A model generated the notes under the pieces. It had not been told where the DNA came from. It saw only the letters and a list, made by a program, of their open reading frames with translations, and did not search any database. Shown one piece after another: positions 9,688-18,567 of a DNA stretch of 64,000 bases. Every line of letters begins with the position of its first letter. The stretch's first letter is position 1. Source of the DNA: Prado023 sp963818445 (GTDB taxonomy: Bacteria; Actinomycetota; Actinomycetes; S36-B12; CAIYMF01); assembly GCA_963818445.1 (NCBI GenBank), contig CAWFSG010000004.1, positions 1 through 64,000 of the forward strand. The letters are read 5' to 3'. The position numbers were made by a program, and so were the translations under genes.

Positions 9688-9792
9688 ATGCCCCGGGGGA
9701 CCGTCGGCACCGGTCGTGGGACGAGCGTCCGCCCCATCACCTCGGCACCCCGCGGGGACGCCCTGACATGCGACTGGAGGTCCCCGTGGTGA
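9688..9792 (+). CDS. Possible 34-residue leader peptide coupled to malQ
   Basis: An open frame begins at an ATG seven bases after a TAnnnT hexamer and ends with a TGA that overlaps the GTG start of malQ (GTGA arrangement). It encodes an Arg/Gly/Pro-rich peptide with no recognisable similarity. The overlap would allow translational coupling. Nothing proves that it is translated; chance frames of this size are common in GC-rich DNA. Confidence 0.25.
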   Translation: MPRGTVGTGRGTSVRPITSAPRGDALTCDWRSPW

Positions 9793-12017
9793 GTGCAGAT
9801 CGACCGGCGAACCCCGACCCCGCAGGCGCATCAGCACCCAGGCCCCCGAAGCCGTCAGTCGTGGAGCCCGAGTGGGCAGAGCCGAGCCCGGAGCTGGTCG
9901 AGCTGGCCCGGGCCTACGGCGTCGCCGTGGAGTACTGGGACCAGTCCGGCAACTACCACCGGATCGGGGCGGCGACCATCATCGCGGTGCTGACTGCCCT
10001 CGAGGTGGACGTCAGCTCCCCGGACGCGATCTGGAACGCCCTGTACGACCGGCGCAACGCGCCCTGGCGCCGGATGCTGCCGCCCGTCTTCGTCATGCGC
10101 GCGGGCTCGGACAACCAGTGCTGGGTGCATGTTCCCAATGGCGACCCGGTGTCCATGTGGGTCGACCGGGAGGAGGGTGGCGAGGCCTGGTTCCTGGACC
10201 AGGTGGACCGCTGGGTCGAGCCCCGGCACGTCGACGGGGTCCTCGTGGGCGAGGGCACATTCCGGTTGCCCTGGGACCTGCCGCTGGGATGGCACACGAT
10301 GTGGGCCCGATCCGAGGGGGCCGACGGGGTGCTGCGCGAGGCCTCGTGCCAGTTGATCGTCACCCCCGCGAGGCTTGACCCGCCGGCGCTGGCAGCGGGT
10401 CGCCAGTGGGGCTTCATGACCCAGGTCTACGCGATGCGCTCCGAGGGGTCGTGGGGGATCGGCGACCTCGTGGACCTCGCCGACCTCGCCGCGTGGAGCG
10501 GGCACGCGGAGGGTGCGGACTTCGTGCTGGTCAATCCGCTGCACGCAGCCTCCCCGGCGGCGCCGATGGAGCCCTCTCCCTACCTGCCGGTCACCCGACG
10601 GTTCGCCAACCCGATCTACCTGCGGGTGGAGTCCATCGAGGAGTACTCGAGCCTGTCGATGGATGACCGCAGTCGCATCGAGGCGCTGTCGATCCCCGTG
10701 CGCGCCCTGTCCACCTCCCCGGACCTGATCGACCGCGATGCGATCTGGGCAGCCAAGTCCCAGGCGCTGCGCTACGTGTTCGCGGCACCCCTGTCGCCGG
10801 GCCGTCAGGCCCTGTTCGACGCGTTCGTCGAGCGGGAGGGCCAGGGCCTGTCCGACTTCGCCACCTGGTGCGCGCTGGTCGACGAGCACGGCGGCGAGCC
10901 GACCCTCTGGGCGGCAGCCCTTCAGGATGCCGGATCCCCGGAGGTGGCCGCCGAGCGTGGACGCCTGGCCGAGTCCGTGCGCTGGCATTCCTGGTTGCAG
11001 TGGCAGCTCGACGAGCAGATGACCCGCGCCCAGCAGGCAGCCCTCGACGCGGGCATGCGCTCGGGGATCGTCCACGACCTGGCGGTCGGGGTGCACCCGG
11101 AGGGATCGGATGCCTGGGCGCTGCGCGACGTGCTGGCCCAGGGGGTATCGGTCGGTGCCCCGCCGGACATGTACAACCAGATGGGGCAGAACTGGTCCCA
11201 GCCCCCGTGGCGCCCCGACGCGCTGGCCGAGGCGGGGTTCATCCCCTACCGCGACATGCTGCGCACGATCCTCCGGCATGCCGGCGGCATCCGGGTCGAC
11301 CACGTCCTGGGCCTGTTCCGGCTCTGGTGGATCCCTGAGGGCATGCCCGCCTACAGCGGCACCTTCGTCACCTCGGACCACGAGGCCCTGATCGGCATCC
11401 TCGCCCTGGAGTCCCAGCGTGCCGGCGCCTGGCTGGTGGGCGAGGACCTCGGCACCGTCGAGCAGTGGGTGCAGGACTACCTGCTGTCCCGCGGCGTGCT
11501 GGGCACGACCATCATGTGGTTCGAGCGCGACTACGCGGCACATCCCGACGTCCCGCTGCAGCCGGAGCAGTGGCGTGGCAACTGCCTGGCCTCGGTCACG
11601 GTGCACGACCTGCCACCCACCGCCGGTTACCTCGCCGGTGAGCATGTGCGCATCCGGGCCGATCTCGGCCTGCTGACCCGCCCAGCGGAGGAGGAACTGG
11701 CGGAGAGCAACGCCCAGGTGGCCGAGTGGCGCGCGATGTGCGTCGACCGGGGCTGGATGCCGGCAGAGGGAACCGACGAGGACCTCGTGGTCGCCCTGCA
11801 CGCGCTGGTCGCGGCGTCCCCCTCGGTGCTCGTGGGGGTGGCCCTGACCGACGCGGTGGGCGACCGTCGGGCGCAGAACCAGCCGGGCACCGACAAGGAG
11901 TACCCGAACTGGCGCGTTCCGCTCACGGACGCACGGGGTCACGCCGTGCTGATCGAGGACTTCCCCAACCTGCCGTTGCTCCGCCGACTGGTGGAGGCGG
12001 TCACCACCAGGTCCTGA
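9789..12017 (+). CDS. malQ: 4-alpha-glucanotransferase (amylomaltase, GH77)
   Basis: A 742-residue GH77 enzyme that transfers alpha-1,4-glucan segments between maltodextrins in the cytoplasm. The N-terminal ~170 residues are the actinobacterial extension. The catalytic barrel carries the family motifs: nucleophile region GGIRVDHVLGLFRLWWIP, acid/base region WLVGEDLGTVE and VTVHDLPPTAGY. GTG 9789 was chosen because GGAGG (9776-9780) lies eight bases upstream; GTG 9786 and ATG 9768 are alternatives. Its TGA and the stop of the convergent pepN are adjacent and form TGATCA. Confidence 0.9.
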   Translation: MSADRPANPDPAGASAPRPPKPSVVEPEWAEPSPELVELARAYGVAVEYWDQSGNYHRIGAATIIAVLTALEVDVSSPDAIWNALYDRRNAPWRRMLPPVFVMRAGSDNQCWVHVPNGDPVSMWVDREEGGEAWFLDQVDRWVEPRHVDGVLVGEGTFRLPWDLPLGWHTMWARSEGADGVLREASCQLIVTPARLDPPALAAGRQWGFMTQVYAMRSEGSWGIGDLVDLADLAAWSGHAEGADFVLVNPLHAASPAAPMEPSPYLPVTRRFANPIYLRVESIEEYSSLSMDDRSRIEALSIPVRALSTSPDLIDRDAIWAAKSQALRYVFAAPLSPGRQALFDAFVEREGQGLSDFATWCALVDEHGGEPTLWAAALQDAGSPEVAAERGRLAESVRWHSWLQWQLDEQMTRAQQAALDAGMRSGIVHDLAVGVHPEGSDAWALRDVLAQGVSVGAPPDMYNQMGQNWSQPPWRPDALAEAGFIPYRDMLRTILRHAGGIRVDHVLGLFRLWWIPEGMPAYSGTFVTSDHEALIGILALESQRAGAWLVGEDLGTVEQWVQDYLLSRGVLGTTIMWFERDYAAHPDVPLQPEQWRGNCLASVTVHDLPPTAGYLAGEHVRIRADLGLLTRPAEEELAESNAQVAEWRAMCVDRGWMPAEGTDEDLVVALHALVAASPSVLVGVALTDAVGDRRAQNQPGTDKEYPNWRVPLTDARGHAVLIEDFPNLPLLRRLVEAVTTRS

Positions 12018-14567
12018 TCAGGCGTCGCGGGCCTGGCAGCGCAGCGACCGCTCCACGCCATCGCGGCCCTCGGTGATGATCCGGCGCAGGCCGGCCGGGA
12101 GGTCGTTGCCGGCGAGGAAGTCGTTGGTGATGCTGACCGTCTCCGGCTCCACGAGGAGCCCGGGGTAGAGCGCCGTGGCGACCATCCCGGCCATCTCCGC
12201 GCTGCGGGTGTCCCACACGTCGCGGATGACCTCGAAGTAGCGCTCGCGGAACGGGCGGTACAGGTCGCGCTGCTCGGGGATGCCCAGGCCTGACATCGCA
12301 GCCTCGAGCATCGCGTTGGGCAGCGACTGGTCGGTGGTCGCAGCCGTCCAGACCTGCTCCTTGGCCTGCGCGGTCGGGGTGGCCGATCGGACCGCGGCGG
12401 CACTGCGACGGCCCGTGGCAGTGTTGTCCTGCGCGAGCTCTGCGTCGATCTCCGCGTCACCGGCCCGTCCTGATGCGACCAGGCGACCCAGCAGCGACCA
12501 GCGCAGGTCGGTGTCGATGACCAGTCCGGGGACGGACCTGGACCCGTCCAGAAGGCCCGCGACGAGATCGAGCTGCTCGGGTGTCCGGGCCAGGCTGATC
12601 GCGGACCGCGCATAGGCGAGCTGGAGGTCACTGCCCGGGGTGGCAGCCCGCATGGCCGCACCGACCTCCTGCGCCAGTCGCTGCCTGTACTCGTCCCGGT
12701 GCTCGGGGGTCGCGTACAGCTCGATCGCCGTGCGGACCTGCAGGAGCACCTTCTGGACCACCCCGATGTCGGTCTCCGCGGGAAGCCCCGAGATGGCCAG
12801 CTGCAGGTAGTCGCCGGCCGACCACTCGGCGTCGCGGGTCATGTCCCAGGCTGCGCCCCAGACGAGTGCGCGTGGCATCGGCTGGTCGAGGTCGCCCAGG
12901 TGGGCGATCGCGGTGGCCGAGGAGCGCCCTCCGAGGCGGATCTTGGCGAACGTGAGGTCGTCGTCGTTGATCAGCATGAGGTCCGACGCGCGCCGTCCCG
13001 CCAGTTGGGGCAGCTCGGTGCGGGCACCCACCAGGTCCAGCTCGAGCTGCCCGGTGCGCGTCAGCCGGCCGTCCACCAGGTCGTAGAGGCCGATGCGGAG
13101 CCGGTGGCTGCGCAGGATCGGTTCCAGCCCCGGCGGCATCCGCGGCGGCTCCTGGACGATCGTCACGGTCCCGTACGTGTCGGGGTCCGCGTAGACGACC
13201 TCAGGACGCAGGAGGTTCACGCCCGGTGTCTGCAGCCATTGCCGGGTCCAGTCGGACAGGTCGCGCCCTGATGTGTGCTCCAGCTCGACGAGGAGGTCAC
13301 GCAGGACGGTGTTGCCCCACATGTGCTTCTGGAAGTAGGCCCGCAAGCCCGCGAAGAACTCCTCCTCGCCGACCCAGGCGACCAGCTGGCGAAGGGCGGA
13401 GGCGCCCTTGGCATAGGTGATGCCGTCGAAGTTCAGCTTCACCGTGGCGAGGTCGGGACCGTCGGTGGCGATCGGGTGGGTGGAGGGCAGCTGATCCTGG
13501 CGGTAGGCCCAGGTCTTGCGCTGGTTGCCGAAGCTGGTCCACGCCTCGGTGTACCGGGTGGCCCGGGCCATGGCGTGGTACGAGGCCCACTCGGCGAACG
13601 ACTCGTTGAGCCACAGGTCGTCCCACCACCGCATCGTGACGAGGTCGCCGAACCACATGTGCGCCAGCTCGTGCAGGATGGTGTTCGCCCGCGACTCGTA
13701 GGCGACCTCGGTGACACGGGAGCGGAAGATGTAATCCTCCATCAGGGTCACGCAGCCGGCGTTCTCCATGGCCCCGGCGTTGTACTCGGGCACGAAGAGC
13801 TGGTCGTACTTGCCGAACGGGTAGGGGTGGCCGAACGCGTCCTCGAAGAACGCGAACCCCTGCTTGGTCTCCTCGAGGATCCGGTCGGCGTCGAGGTAGG
13901 GCGCCATCGAGGTCCGGCAGAACACCCCCAGCGGGTACGTCCCGTGCGGTCCGGTGTACTCGTCGCGGACCACGTGGAAGGCCCCGGCCACGAGTGCGGT
14001 GATGTAGGTGCTCATCCGCTCGGTCGTGGGGAAGTCCCACCGGGCGACGCCTGCGCGAACAGGCGCCGAGATGGGCGTGGGAGTGTTGGAGACCACCTGC
14101 CAGTGCTCGGGTGCCGTGACGTGGAAGGTGTACACGGACTTCAGGTCGGGCTGGTCGAAGCAGGCGTAGACCCGTTGCGCGTCGGCCATCTCGAACTGGC
14201 TGTAGAGGTAGACCTCCTCGTCGACCGGGTCGACGAGCCGGTGCAGGCCCTCACCGGTGTGGGAGTACGCGCACTCCGCGACCACGACGAGCGTGTTCTC
14301 GGCGGCCAGGGCGGGCAGCGGCAGTCGCTGGCCGGTGTGGGCGGAGACGTCGACCGGCTCCCCGTTCAGCGTGGCTGAGATCACCCGCGGGGCGACCAGG
14401 TCGATCCAGGTGCTGGCTCCGGGCTCCAGGCAGGCGAACGTGACTGTCGTGGTCGAGGTGAACGTCGTGTCGGAGGTGGTCAGGTCCAACTCGATGTCGT
14501 AGGCCTCGACCAGGAGCAGGGCCGCGCGCTGGGCAGCTTCGTCGCGGGTCAGTGCCGGATGTGCCAC
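12018..14567 (-). CDS. pepN: Aminopeptidase N (M1 metallopeptidase)
   Basis: A 849-residue M1 family aminopeptidase, full length for actinobacterial PepN. Visible hallmarks are the exopeptidase motif GAMENAG near residue 268 and the zinc site HELAHMWFGDLVT near residue 297, with the downstream NESFAEW glutamate. An ERAP1-like C-terminal domain fills the last ~300 residues. It removes N-terminal residues from peptides in the cytoplasm. The start was set at GTG 14567, preceded by TTGGAG and followed by AHPALTRDEA, because the open frame upstream has no family similarity. It converges with malQ with no gap. Confidence 0.9.
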   Translation of the reverse strand: MAHPALTRDEAAQRAALLLVEAYDIELDLTTSDTTFTSTTTVTFACLEPGASTWIDLVAPRVISATLNGEPVDVSAHTGQRLPLPALAAENTLVVVAECAYSHTGEGLHRLVDPVDEEVYLYSQFEMADAQRVYACFDQPDLKSVYTFHVTAPEHWQVVSNTPTPISAPVRAGVARWDFPTTERMSTYITALVAGAFHVVRDEYTGPHGTYPLGVFCRTSMAPYLDADRILEETKQGFAFFEDAFGHPYPFGKYDQLFVPEYNAGAMENAGCVTLMEDYIFRSRVTEVAYESRANTILHELAHMWFGDLVTMRWWDDLWLNESFAEWASYHAMARATRYTEAWTSFGNQRKTWAYRQDQLPSTHPIATDGPDLATVKLNFDGITYAKGASALRQLVAWVGEEEFFAGLRAYFQKHMWGNTVLRDLLVELEHTSGRDLSDWTRQWLQTPGVNLLRPEVVYADPDTYGTVTIVQEPPRMPPGLEPILRSHRLRIGLYDLVDGRLTRTGQLELDLVGARTELPQLAGRRASDLMLINDDDLTFAKIRLGGRSSATAIAHLGDLDQPMPRALVWGAAWDMTRDAEWSAGDYLQLAISGLPAETDIGVVQKVLLQVRTAIELYATPEHRDEYRQRLAQEVGAAMRAATPGSDLQLAYARSAISLARTPEQLDLVAGLLDGSRSVPGLVIDTDLRWSLLGRLVASGRAGDAEIDAELAQDNTATGRRSAAAVRSATPTAQAKEQVWTAATTDQSLPNAMLEAAMSGLGIPEQRDLYRPFRERYFEVIRDVWDTRSAEMAGMVATALYPGLLVEPETVSITNDFLAGNDLPAGLRRIITEGRDGVERSLRCQARDA

Positions 14568-14789
14568 AGGGGACTCCAAGTCGGTGAGTGCATCGGTGAT
14601 CGGTCGGGGTGCTCCATGGATGGCGCCCGTCCCACACGTTGTCGTCGGCATTCTTCCACGGGGTCCCCGGCGAGCGTGGGCCGTTGGGCTCACCCGGTGT
14701 CGGTGAATCGCCCGGATGGGGCAACGTCGACCTGCGCGTTGGGCGGTCGGGGGTGACTCATGGGGCCCGCATCGGGCAGGATCTGTGCC
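14568..14789. other. Divergent intergenic region between pepN and rpiB
   Basis: About 220 bases hold the promoters of two divergent genes. A weak CAGGAT hexamer (14777-14782) lies seven bases before the rpiB ATG. I see no other gene, repeat or strong hairpin. Confidence 0.4.
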
Positions 14790-15239
14790 ATGCGGGTTCA
14801 TCTGGGCTGTGACCATGCCGGCTACGAGTTGAAGAACATGGTGGCCGCCTACCTGCGCGAGGCGGGCCACGACGTCGTGGACCACGGTGCGCACGAGTAC
14901 GACGCCGAGGATGACTACCCGGAGTTCTGCTTCGCGGCGGCGGCTGCTGTCGTCGAGGAGCCCGGAAGCCTGGGAATCGTGATCGGCGGGTCGGGCAACG
15001 GGGAGCAGATCGCGGCGAACAAGGTGCCTGGCGTGCGCGCCGCACTGGCCTGGTCGGTTGCGATCGCGACCCTGGCCCGGGAGCACAACGACGCCAACGT
15101 CGTGGCGATCGGCGGGCGCATGCACTCGACTGAGGAGTCCTTCGAGATCGTCAACGCCTTCCTGTCCACCCCGTTCTCGGGCGCCGAGCGCCACCAGCGG
15201 CGCATCGACCAGCTGGCCGAGTACGAGGCCGGGCGCTGA
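14790..15239 (+). CDS. rpiB: Ribose-5-phosphate isomerase B
   Basis: A 149-residue RpiB/LacAB-family sugar isomerase that interconverts ribose-5-phosphate and ribulose-5-phosphate in the pentose phosphate pathway. The N-terminal HLGCDHAGYELKN phosphate-binding motif and the GGSGNGEQIAANK loop are present. The loop carries Glu rather than the Cys of the E. coli enzyme, as in the mycobacterial type. ATG 14790 fits the family start; an in-frame ATG at 14760 would add ten unsupported residues. The gene is monocistronic and convergent with the CYTH gene. Confidence 0.9.
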   Translation: MRVHLGCDHAGYELKNMVAAYLREAGHDVVDHGAHEYDAEDDYPEFCFAAAAAVVEEPGSLGIVIGGSGNGEQIAANKVPGVRAALAWSVAIATLAREHNDANVVAIGGRMHSTEESFEIVNAFLSTPFSGAERHQRRIDQLAEYEAGR

Positions 15240-15258
15240 GTCAGCGCCGAGGGCCGTC

Positions 15259-15738
15259 TCAGGTCGTCGGGGCCCAGGTGGAGTAGGGCGTCCGGGCCAG
15301 GTTCACGTTGAAGTAGCGATCGTCGTCGGAGACCTCCGGTCCGGCCCAGCCGGGTCGCACGAAGGCCTCGTCGGCGTCGGCGAGCTCGACCTCGGCCATC
15401 ACCAGCGGGGCGTTCTCCCCGGCGAAGACGTCGACCTCCCAGATGTGTGCCCCCACCGGGACGAGGTGGCGCACCTTGTCGATGACCGGTCCCTGCGCCA
15501 GCTCGTCGAGCATCGCCAGGGCATCAGCCACCGGGACCTCGTACTCGAACTCGCTGCGGGCGACCCCGACCGAGACGCCCTTGATCGTCAGGAAGCCCTG
15601 GTCGCCCTTGACCCGCACGCGCACGGTGGCCGTGCTGGTCTGGGCGATGTAGCCCTGCACGATGCGCGTCGAGGACGTGACCTCGGCACGCCAGGACTCG
15701 TCGGACACCAGGAACTTGCGCTCGACCTCGATCCCCAT
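15259..15738 (-). CDS. CYTH-domain protein (tripolyphosphatase-like)
   Basis: A 159-residue CYTH domain, the tunnel fold of class IV adenylate cyclases and inorganic triphosphatases. The N-terminal ExExK metal/phosphate motif is present (MGIEVERKF), and Arg/Lys/Glu pairs follow (TVRVRVKG, FEYEVPV, WEVDVFAGE). Proteins of this length usually hydrolyse tripolyphosphate. The start follows TAGGAG by six bases and lies eight bases after the PBP4 stop codon, so the two genes form an operon. Whether the partnership is functional is unknown. Confidence 0.82.
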   Translation of the reverse strand: MGIEVERKFLVSDESWRAEVTSSTRIVQGYIAQTSTATVRVRVKGDQGFLTIKGVSVGVARSEFEYEVPVADALAMLDELAQGPVIDKVRHLVPVGAHIWEVDVFAGENAPLVMAEVELADADEAFVRPGWAGPEVSDDDRYFNVNLARTPYSTWAPTT

Positions 15739-15746
15739 GCGTGCTC

Positions 15747-17189
15747 CTACCAGCAGCCAGTGATGCTCGACGTTGCCCGGTCGACCGCAGTGCGCGTGGC
15801 GACCCGGCTGTACCTGGTGGGCCGCGAGTTCACGATCGACACGAAGACCTTGGTCTGGCCGTCTGCCCCGGCCGCGTACCCGGCCAGCGCAATGGCGTCG
15901 GCAACTGTCCCGGTCTTGGCCTGGATCAGGCCGGCAGCGCACTTGGACGGCGTGGAGGTGAAGCGCTTGTAGCCGGCTTTCAGGGTCCCGGTACGCCCGG
16001 CGACGGGCAGCCATCCACGCATGCCGGCCAACTCCGGGTGCTCAGGGGACAGCGCCCGTGCCAGGGCGGAGGTGAGCGCCCCTGCAGTCAGGCGGCCCTC
16101 CAGTGACAGCCCACTCCCGTCGACGATCCGCACGCCCGCCATCGGGATGTTCAGCTCGCGCAGCGTGTCGGCCAGGGCTGCCCGGGCGCCGGCCCAGCTG
16201 CCGGGCAGCCCGCGCGCGACCGCGATGTGCCGGAACAGCATCTCGGCCGTGTCGTTGTCGGAGACCAGCAGCGCCCGGGACACGGCGTCGGCCACCGAGT
16301 GACCCGGGATGCTGGCCACGGTCGACGAATCCGGCGCGGCAGTGGCCTCGCCGGCGTACGTCGCGTCCACGCCGAGCGTGCGCAGCGCCGATGCGAAGTA
16401 CTTCCCGGCGTCAGCGGTGGCGTCCCGGGCCTTGTTGTCGTCGCGGGCGAAGGCCCCGACGGGGCGCACCTGGCTGGGCAGGTAGGAGTTGGGCCACCCC
16501 CGCGATTGCCCGACGCCGGAGAACAGCGTGTCGTCGGCCCGGACGGTGATCGTGCGGGCCGCAACCGGGGCGGCGGTGACGGCGGCCGGGTCGCTCGGGG
16601 CCGAGGCGCCACTGTCCGGCGTGCCGGGGCTCGCAGCGTCGGAGGGGACCGGCGACGCCGCAGGTGCCGGGGTCACTCCGAGCGCGTTGGCCGTGGAGCT
16701 GGCCAGCGCACGGAGGTCGGCGCTCGAGAGCAGCGGGTCGCCGCCGGCGACCAGGACCACCTCGTCGAGGGATGCCCCGGTGCGCACGGTCGTCGGGAAG
16801 CGATGCTCCGGACCCATTGTTGCCAGTGCGCCGACGGTCGTGAGCACCTTCGTCGTCGATGCCCCCCGGAGCGAGGCCCCCGCCCGGCGCTGGAACACGT
16901 ACGAGCCGGAGGCGGTGTCCCAGACAGTCATCGTGAACCGCTTCCCCAGGACCTTCGAGGTGCTGCGCCTGGCGAGCACCTGACCGATCCGGGCGTTGGC
17001 GGTGGCGGTCGACACGCGGGCACGTGTGGCACTCGCGGCGACCGTGCTGTGGTCGGACCCAGTGATGCCGCTCGCCCGCACCTGCCCGGACACGACGGGC
17101 GGTCCGGTGGTCGCAGACGCGGGGGTCATCCCCGCCAGGAGGGCGACCACGCACCCGATCGCGAGGCTGGCGGGGGTTGGGCGGCGCAT
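15747..17189 (-). CDS. dacB: D-alanyl-D-alanine carboxypeptidase/endopeptidase (PBP4 type)
   Basis: A 480-residue exported class C penicillin-binding protein. An N-terminal signal peptide ends around TPASA. The three active-site motifs are in order: SxxK in GASTTKVLTT, SxN in LLVSDNDTAE and KTG in QAKTGTVADAI. A low-complexity Ala/Pro/Ser insert lies between the first two. It trims peptidoglycan cross-links or stem peptides outside the membrane. ATG 17189 is probably leaderless, since TAGCGT ends six bases upstream. It is the first gene of a two-gene unit with the CYTH protein. Confidence 0.9.
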   Translation of the reverse strand: MRRPTPASLAIGCVVALLAGMTPASATTGPPVVSGQVRASGITGSDHSTVAASATRARVSTATANARIGQVLARRSTSKVLGKRFTMTVWDTASGSYVFQRRAGASLRGASTTKVLTTVGALATMGPEHRFPTTVRTGASLDEVVLVAGGDPLLSSADLRALASSTANALGVTPAPAASPVPSDAASPGTPDSGASAPSDPAAVTAAPVAARTITVRADDTLFSGVGQSRGWPNSYLPSQVRPVGAFARDDNKARDATADAGKYFASALRTLGVDATYAGEATAAPDSSTVASIPGHSVADAVSRALLVSDNDTAEMLFRHIAVARGLPGSWAGARAALADTLRELNIPMAGVRIVDGSGLSLEGRLTAGALTSALARALSPEHPELAGMRGWLPVAGRTGTLKAGYKRFTSTPSKCAAGLIQAKTGTVADAIALAGYAAGADGQTKVFVSIVNSRPTRYSRVATRTAVDRATSSITGCW

Positions 17190-17195
17190 GGCCCC

Positions 17196-17201
17196 ACGCT
17201 A
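17196..17201 (-). promoter_or_regulatory. -10 element of a probable leaderless transcript (dacB)
   Basis: On the minus strand TAGCGT is followed by GGGGCC and then the ATG at 17189. Confidence 0.5.
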
Positions 17202-17282
17202 TCTGCGGGGGCGCTCACATCCAGGACACCGTGCGGCTAGCGGCGGGATAAGGAATCCGCCGGTGCGGGTGCGGCCCGCGGG

Positions 17283-18500
17283 TCAGCGGGCGCCGAACTC
17301 CGCGAGGCAGTCGCGCAACTGGGCGACTGCCCAGATGGCCTCGTCGCCGGTGATCACCAGCGGCGGCGCCAGGCGGATTGTTGAGCCATGCGTGTCCTTG
17401 GCCAGGACCCCGCGGGCCAGCAGCGCCTCGCACACCTGGCGGCCGGTGGCCAGGTCCGGGTCGATGTCCACCCCGGCCCACGCCCCGCGGCAGCGCACCT
17501 CGACGACGCCGTGTCCGACAAGCTTGTCGAGCTCGGCAGCGAGGATGGCGCCGATCTCCATGGCGCGCTCCTGGAACTCGCCGGTCTGAAGCAGTCGGAC
17601 CACAGCCCGGCCCACGGCACACGCCAGTGGATTGCCGCCGAACGTGCTGCCGTGCTCGCCGGGCTGGAGCACGTCGAGGATGTCGCGGTTGGCCGCGATG
17701 GCCGAGACCGGCAGGATGCCGCCTCCCAGGGCCTTGCCCAGGATGTAGATGTCGGGGATGACGCCCTCGTGGTCGCACGCGAAGGTCCGACCGGTGCGCG
17801 CCAGCCCGGACTGGATCTCGTCGGCCAGCATCAGGACGTTGTGCTCGGCGGTCAGGGCCCGGACGGCACGCAGGTAGCCCTCCGGCGGGATCACGACACC
17901 GCCCTCACCCTGGATCGGCTCGATCAGCACCGCCGTGGTGTGCTCGGTGATCGCGGCACGGATGGCCTCGATGTCGCCGTACTCGACCTGGATGAACCCA
18001 GGCGTGTACGGCCCGAAGTGGTCGCGCGCGGAGTCATCGTCGGAGAAGGACACGATGGTCGTCGTGCGTCCGTGGAAGTTGCCCTCGGCCACGATGATCG
18101 ACGCCTCGTGGGCGGGGATGCCCTTGACCGTGTACCCCCACTTGCGGGCCACCTTGATCGCGGTCTCGACAGCTTCGGCCCCGGAGTTCATCGGCACCAC
18201 CATGTCCTTGCCCGTCAGTGCGGCAAGCTCGGCGCAGAACGGGCCGAACTGGTCATGGTGGAACGCGCGGCTGACCAGGGTGACCCGGTCGAGCTGCTCA
18301 TGGGCCGCCGCGAGGATCTCGGGGTGCCCATGGCCGAAGTTCAACGCCGAGTACCCGGCCAGGCAGTCGAGGTAGCGGTGCCCGGCCACATCCGTGACCC
18401 AGGCGCCCGCGGCGCTGGCGATCACCACCGGCAGGGGGTGGTAGGTGTGGGCTGAGTGCTCCTCGGCCAACTCGATCAGCGCGTCCGCGTTGTGCTCCAC
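17283..18500 (-). CDS. rocD: Ornithine--oxo-acid transaminase
   Basis: A 405-residue class III PLP-dependent aminotransferase. Features are the GAEAVETAIKVARKWGY cofactor loop, the LADEIQSGLARTG aspartate region and the PLP lysine in YILGKALGGG. Residues YSALNFGHGHPEI and STFGGNPLACAV are typical of ornithine aminotransferase, which converts ornithine and 2-oxoglutarate to glutamate semialdehyde and glutamate. GTG 18500 was chosen because AGAGGA lies nearby and the family alignment begins there. No other arginine-catabolic gene is next to it. It is the gene immediately downstream of the HerA-like ATPase, 67 bases away. Confidence 0.9.
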   Translation of the reverse strand: MEHNADALIELAEEHSAHTYHPLPVVIASAAGAWVTDVAGHRYLDCLAGYSALNFGHGHPEILAAAHEQLDRVTLVSRAFHHDQFGPFCAELAALTGKDMVVPMNSGAEAVETAIKVARKWGYTVKGIPAHEASIIVAEGNFHGRTTTIVSFSDDDSARDHFGPYTPGFIQVEYGDIEAIRAAITEHTTAVLIEPIQGEGGVVIPPEGYLRAVRALTAEHNVLMLADEIQSGLARTGRTFACDHEGVIPDIYILGKALGGGILPVSAIAANRDILDVLQPGEHGSTFGGNPLACAVGRAVVRLLQTGEFQERAMEIGAILAAELDKLVGHGVVEVRCRGAWAGVDIDPDLATGRQVCEALLARGVLAKDTHGSTIRLAPPLVITGDEAIWAVAQLRDCLAEFGAR

Positions 18501-18567
18501 GTCGTCCTCTCCCTGCCGGTCCCTGCCCGTGCCCCGTCCCGGATGCAGTCTGCCCGACGGTTGCTCC

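Noticed and set aside
9855..11942. A 695-codon minus-strand open frame inside malQ
   Set aside because: Shadow frame; malQ on the other strand carries all GH77 motifs.
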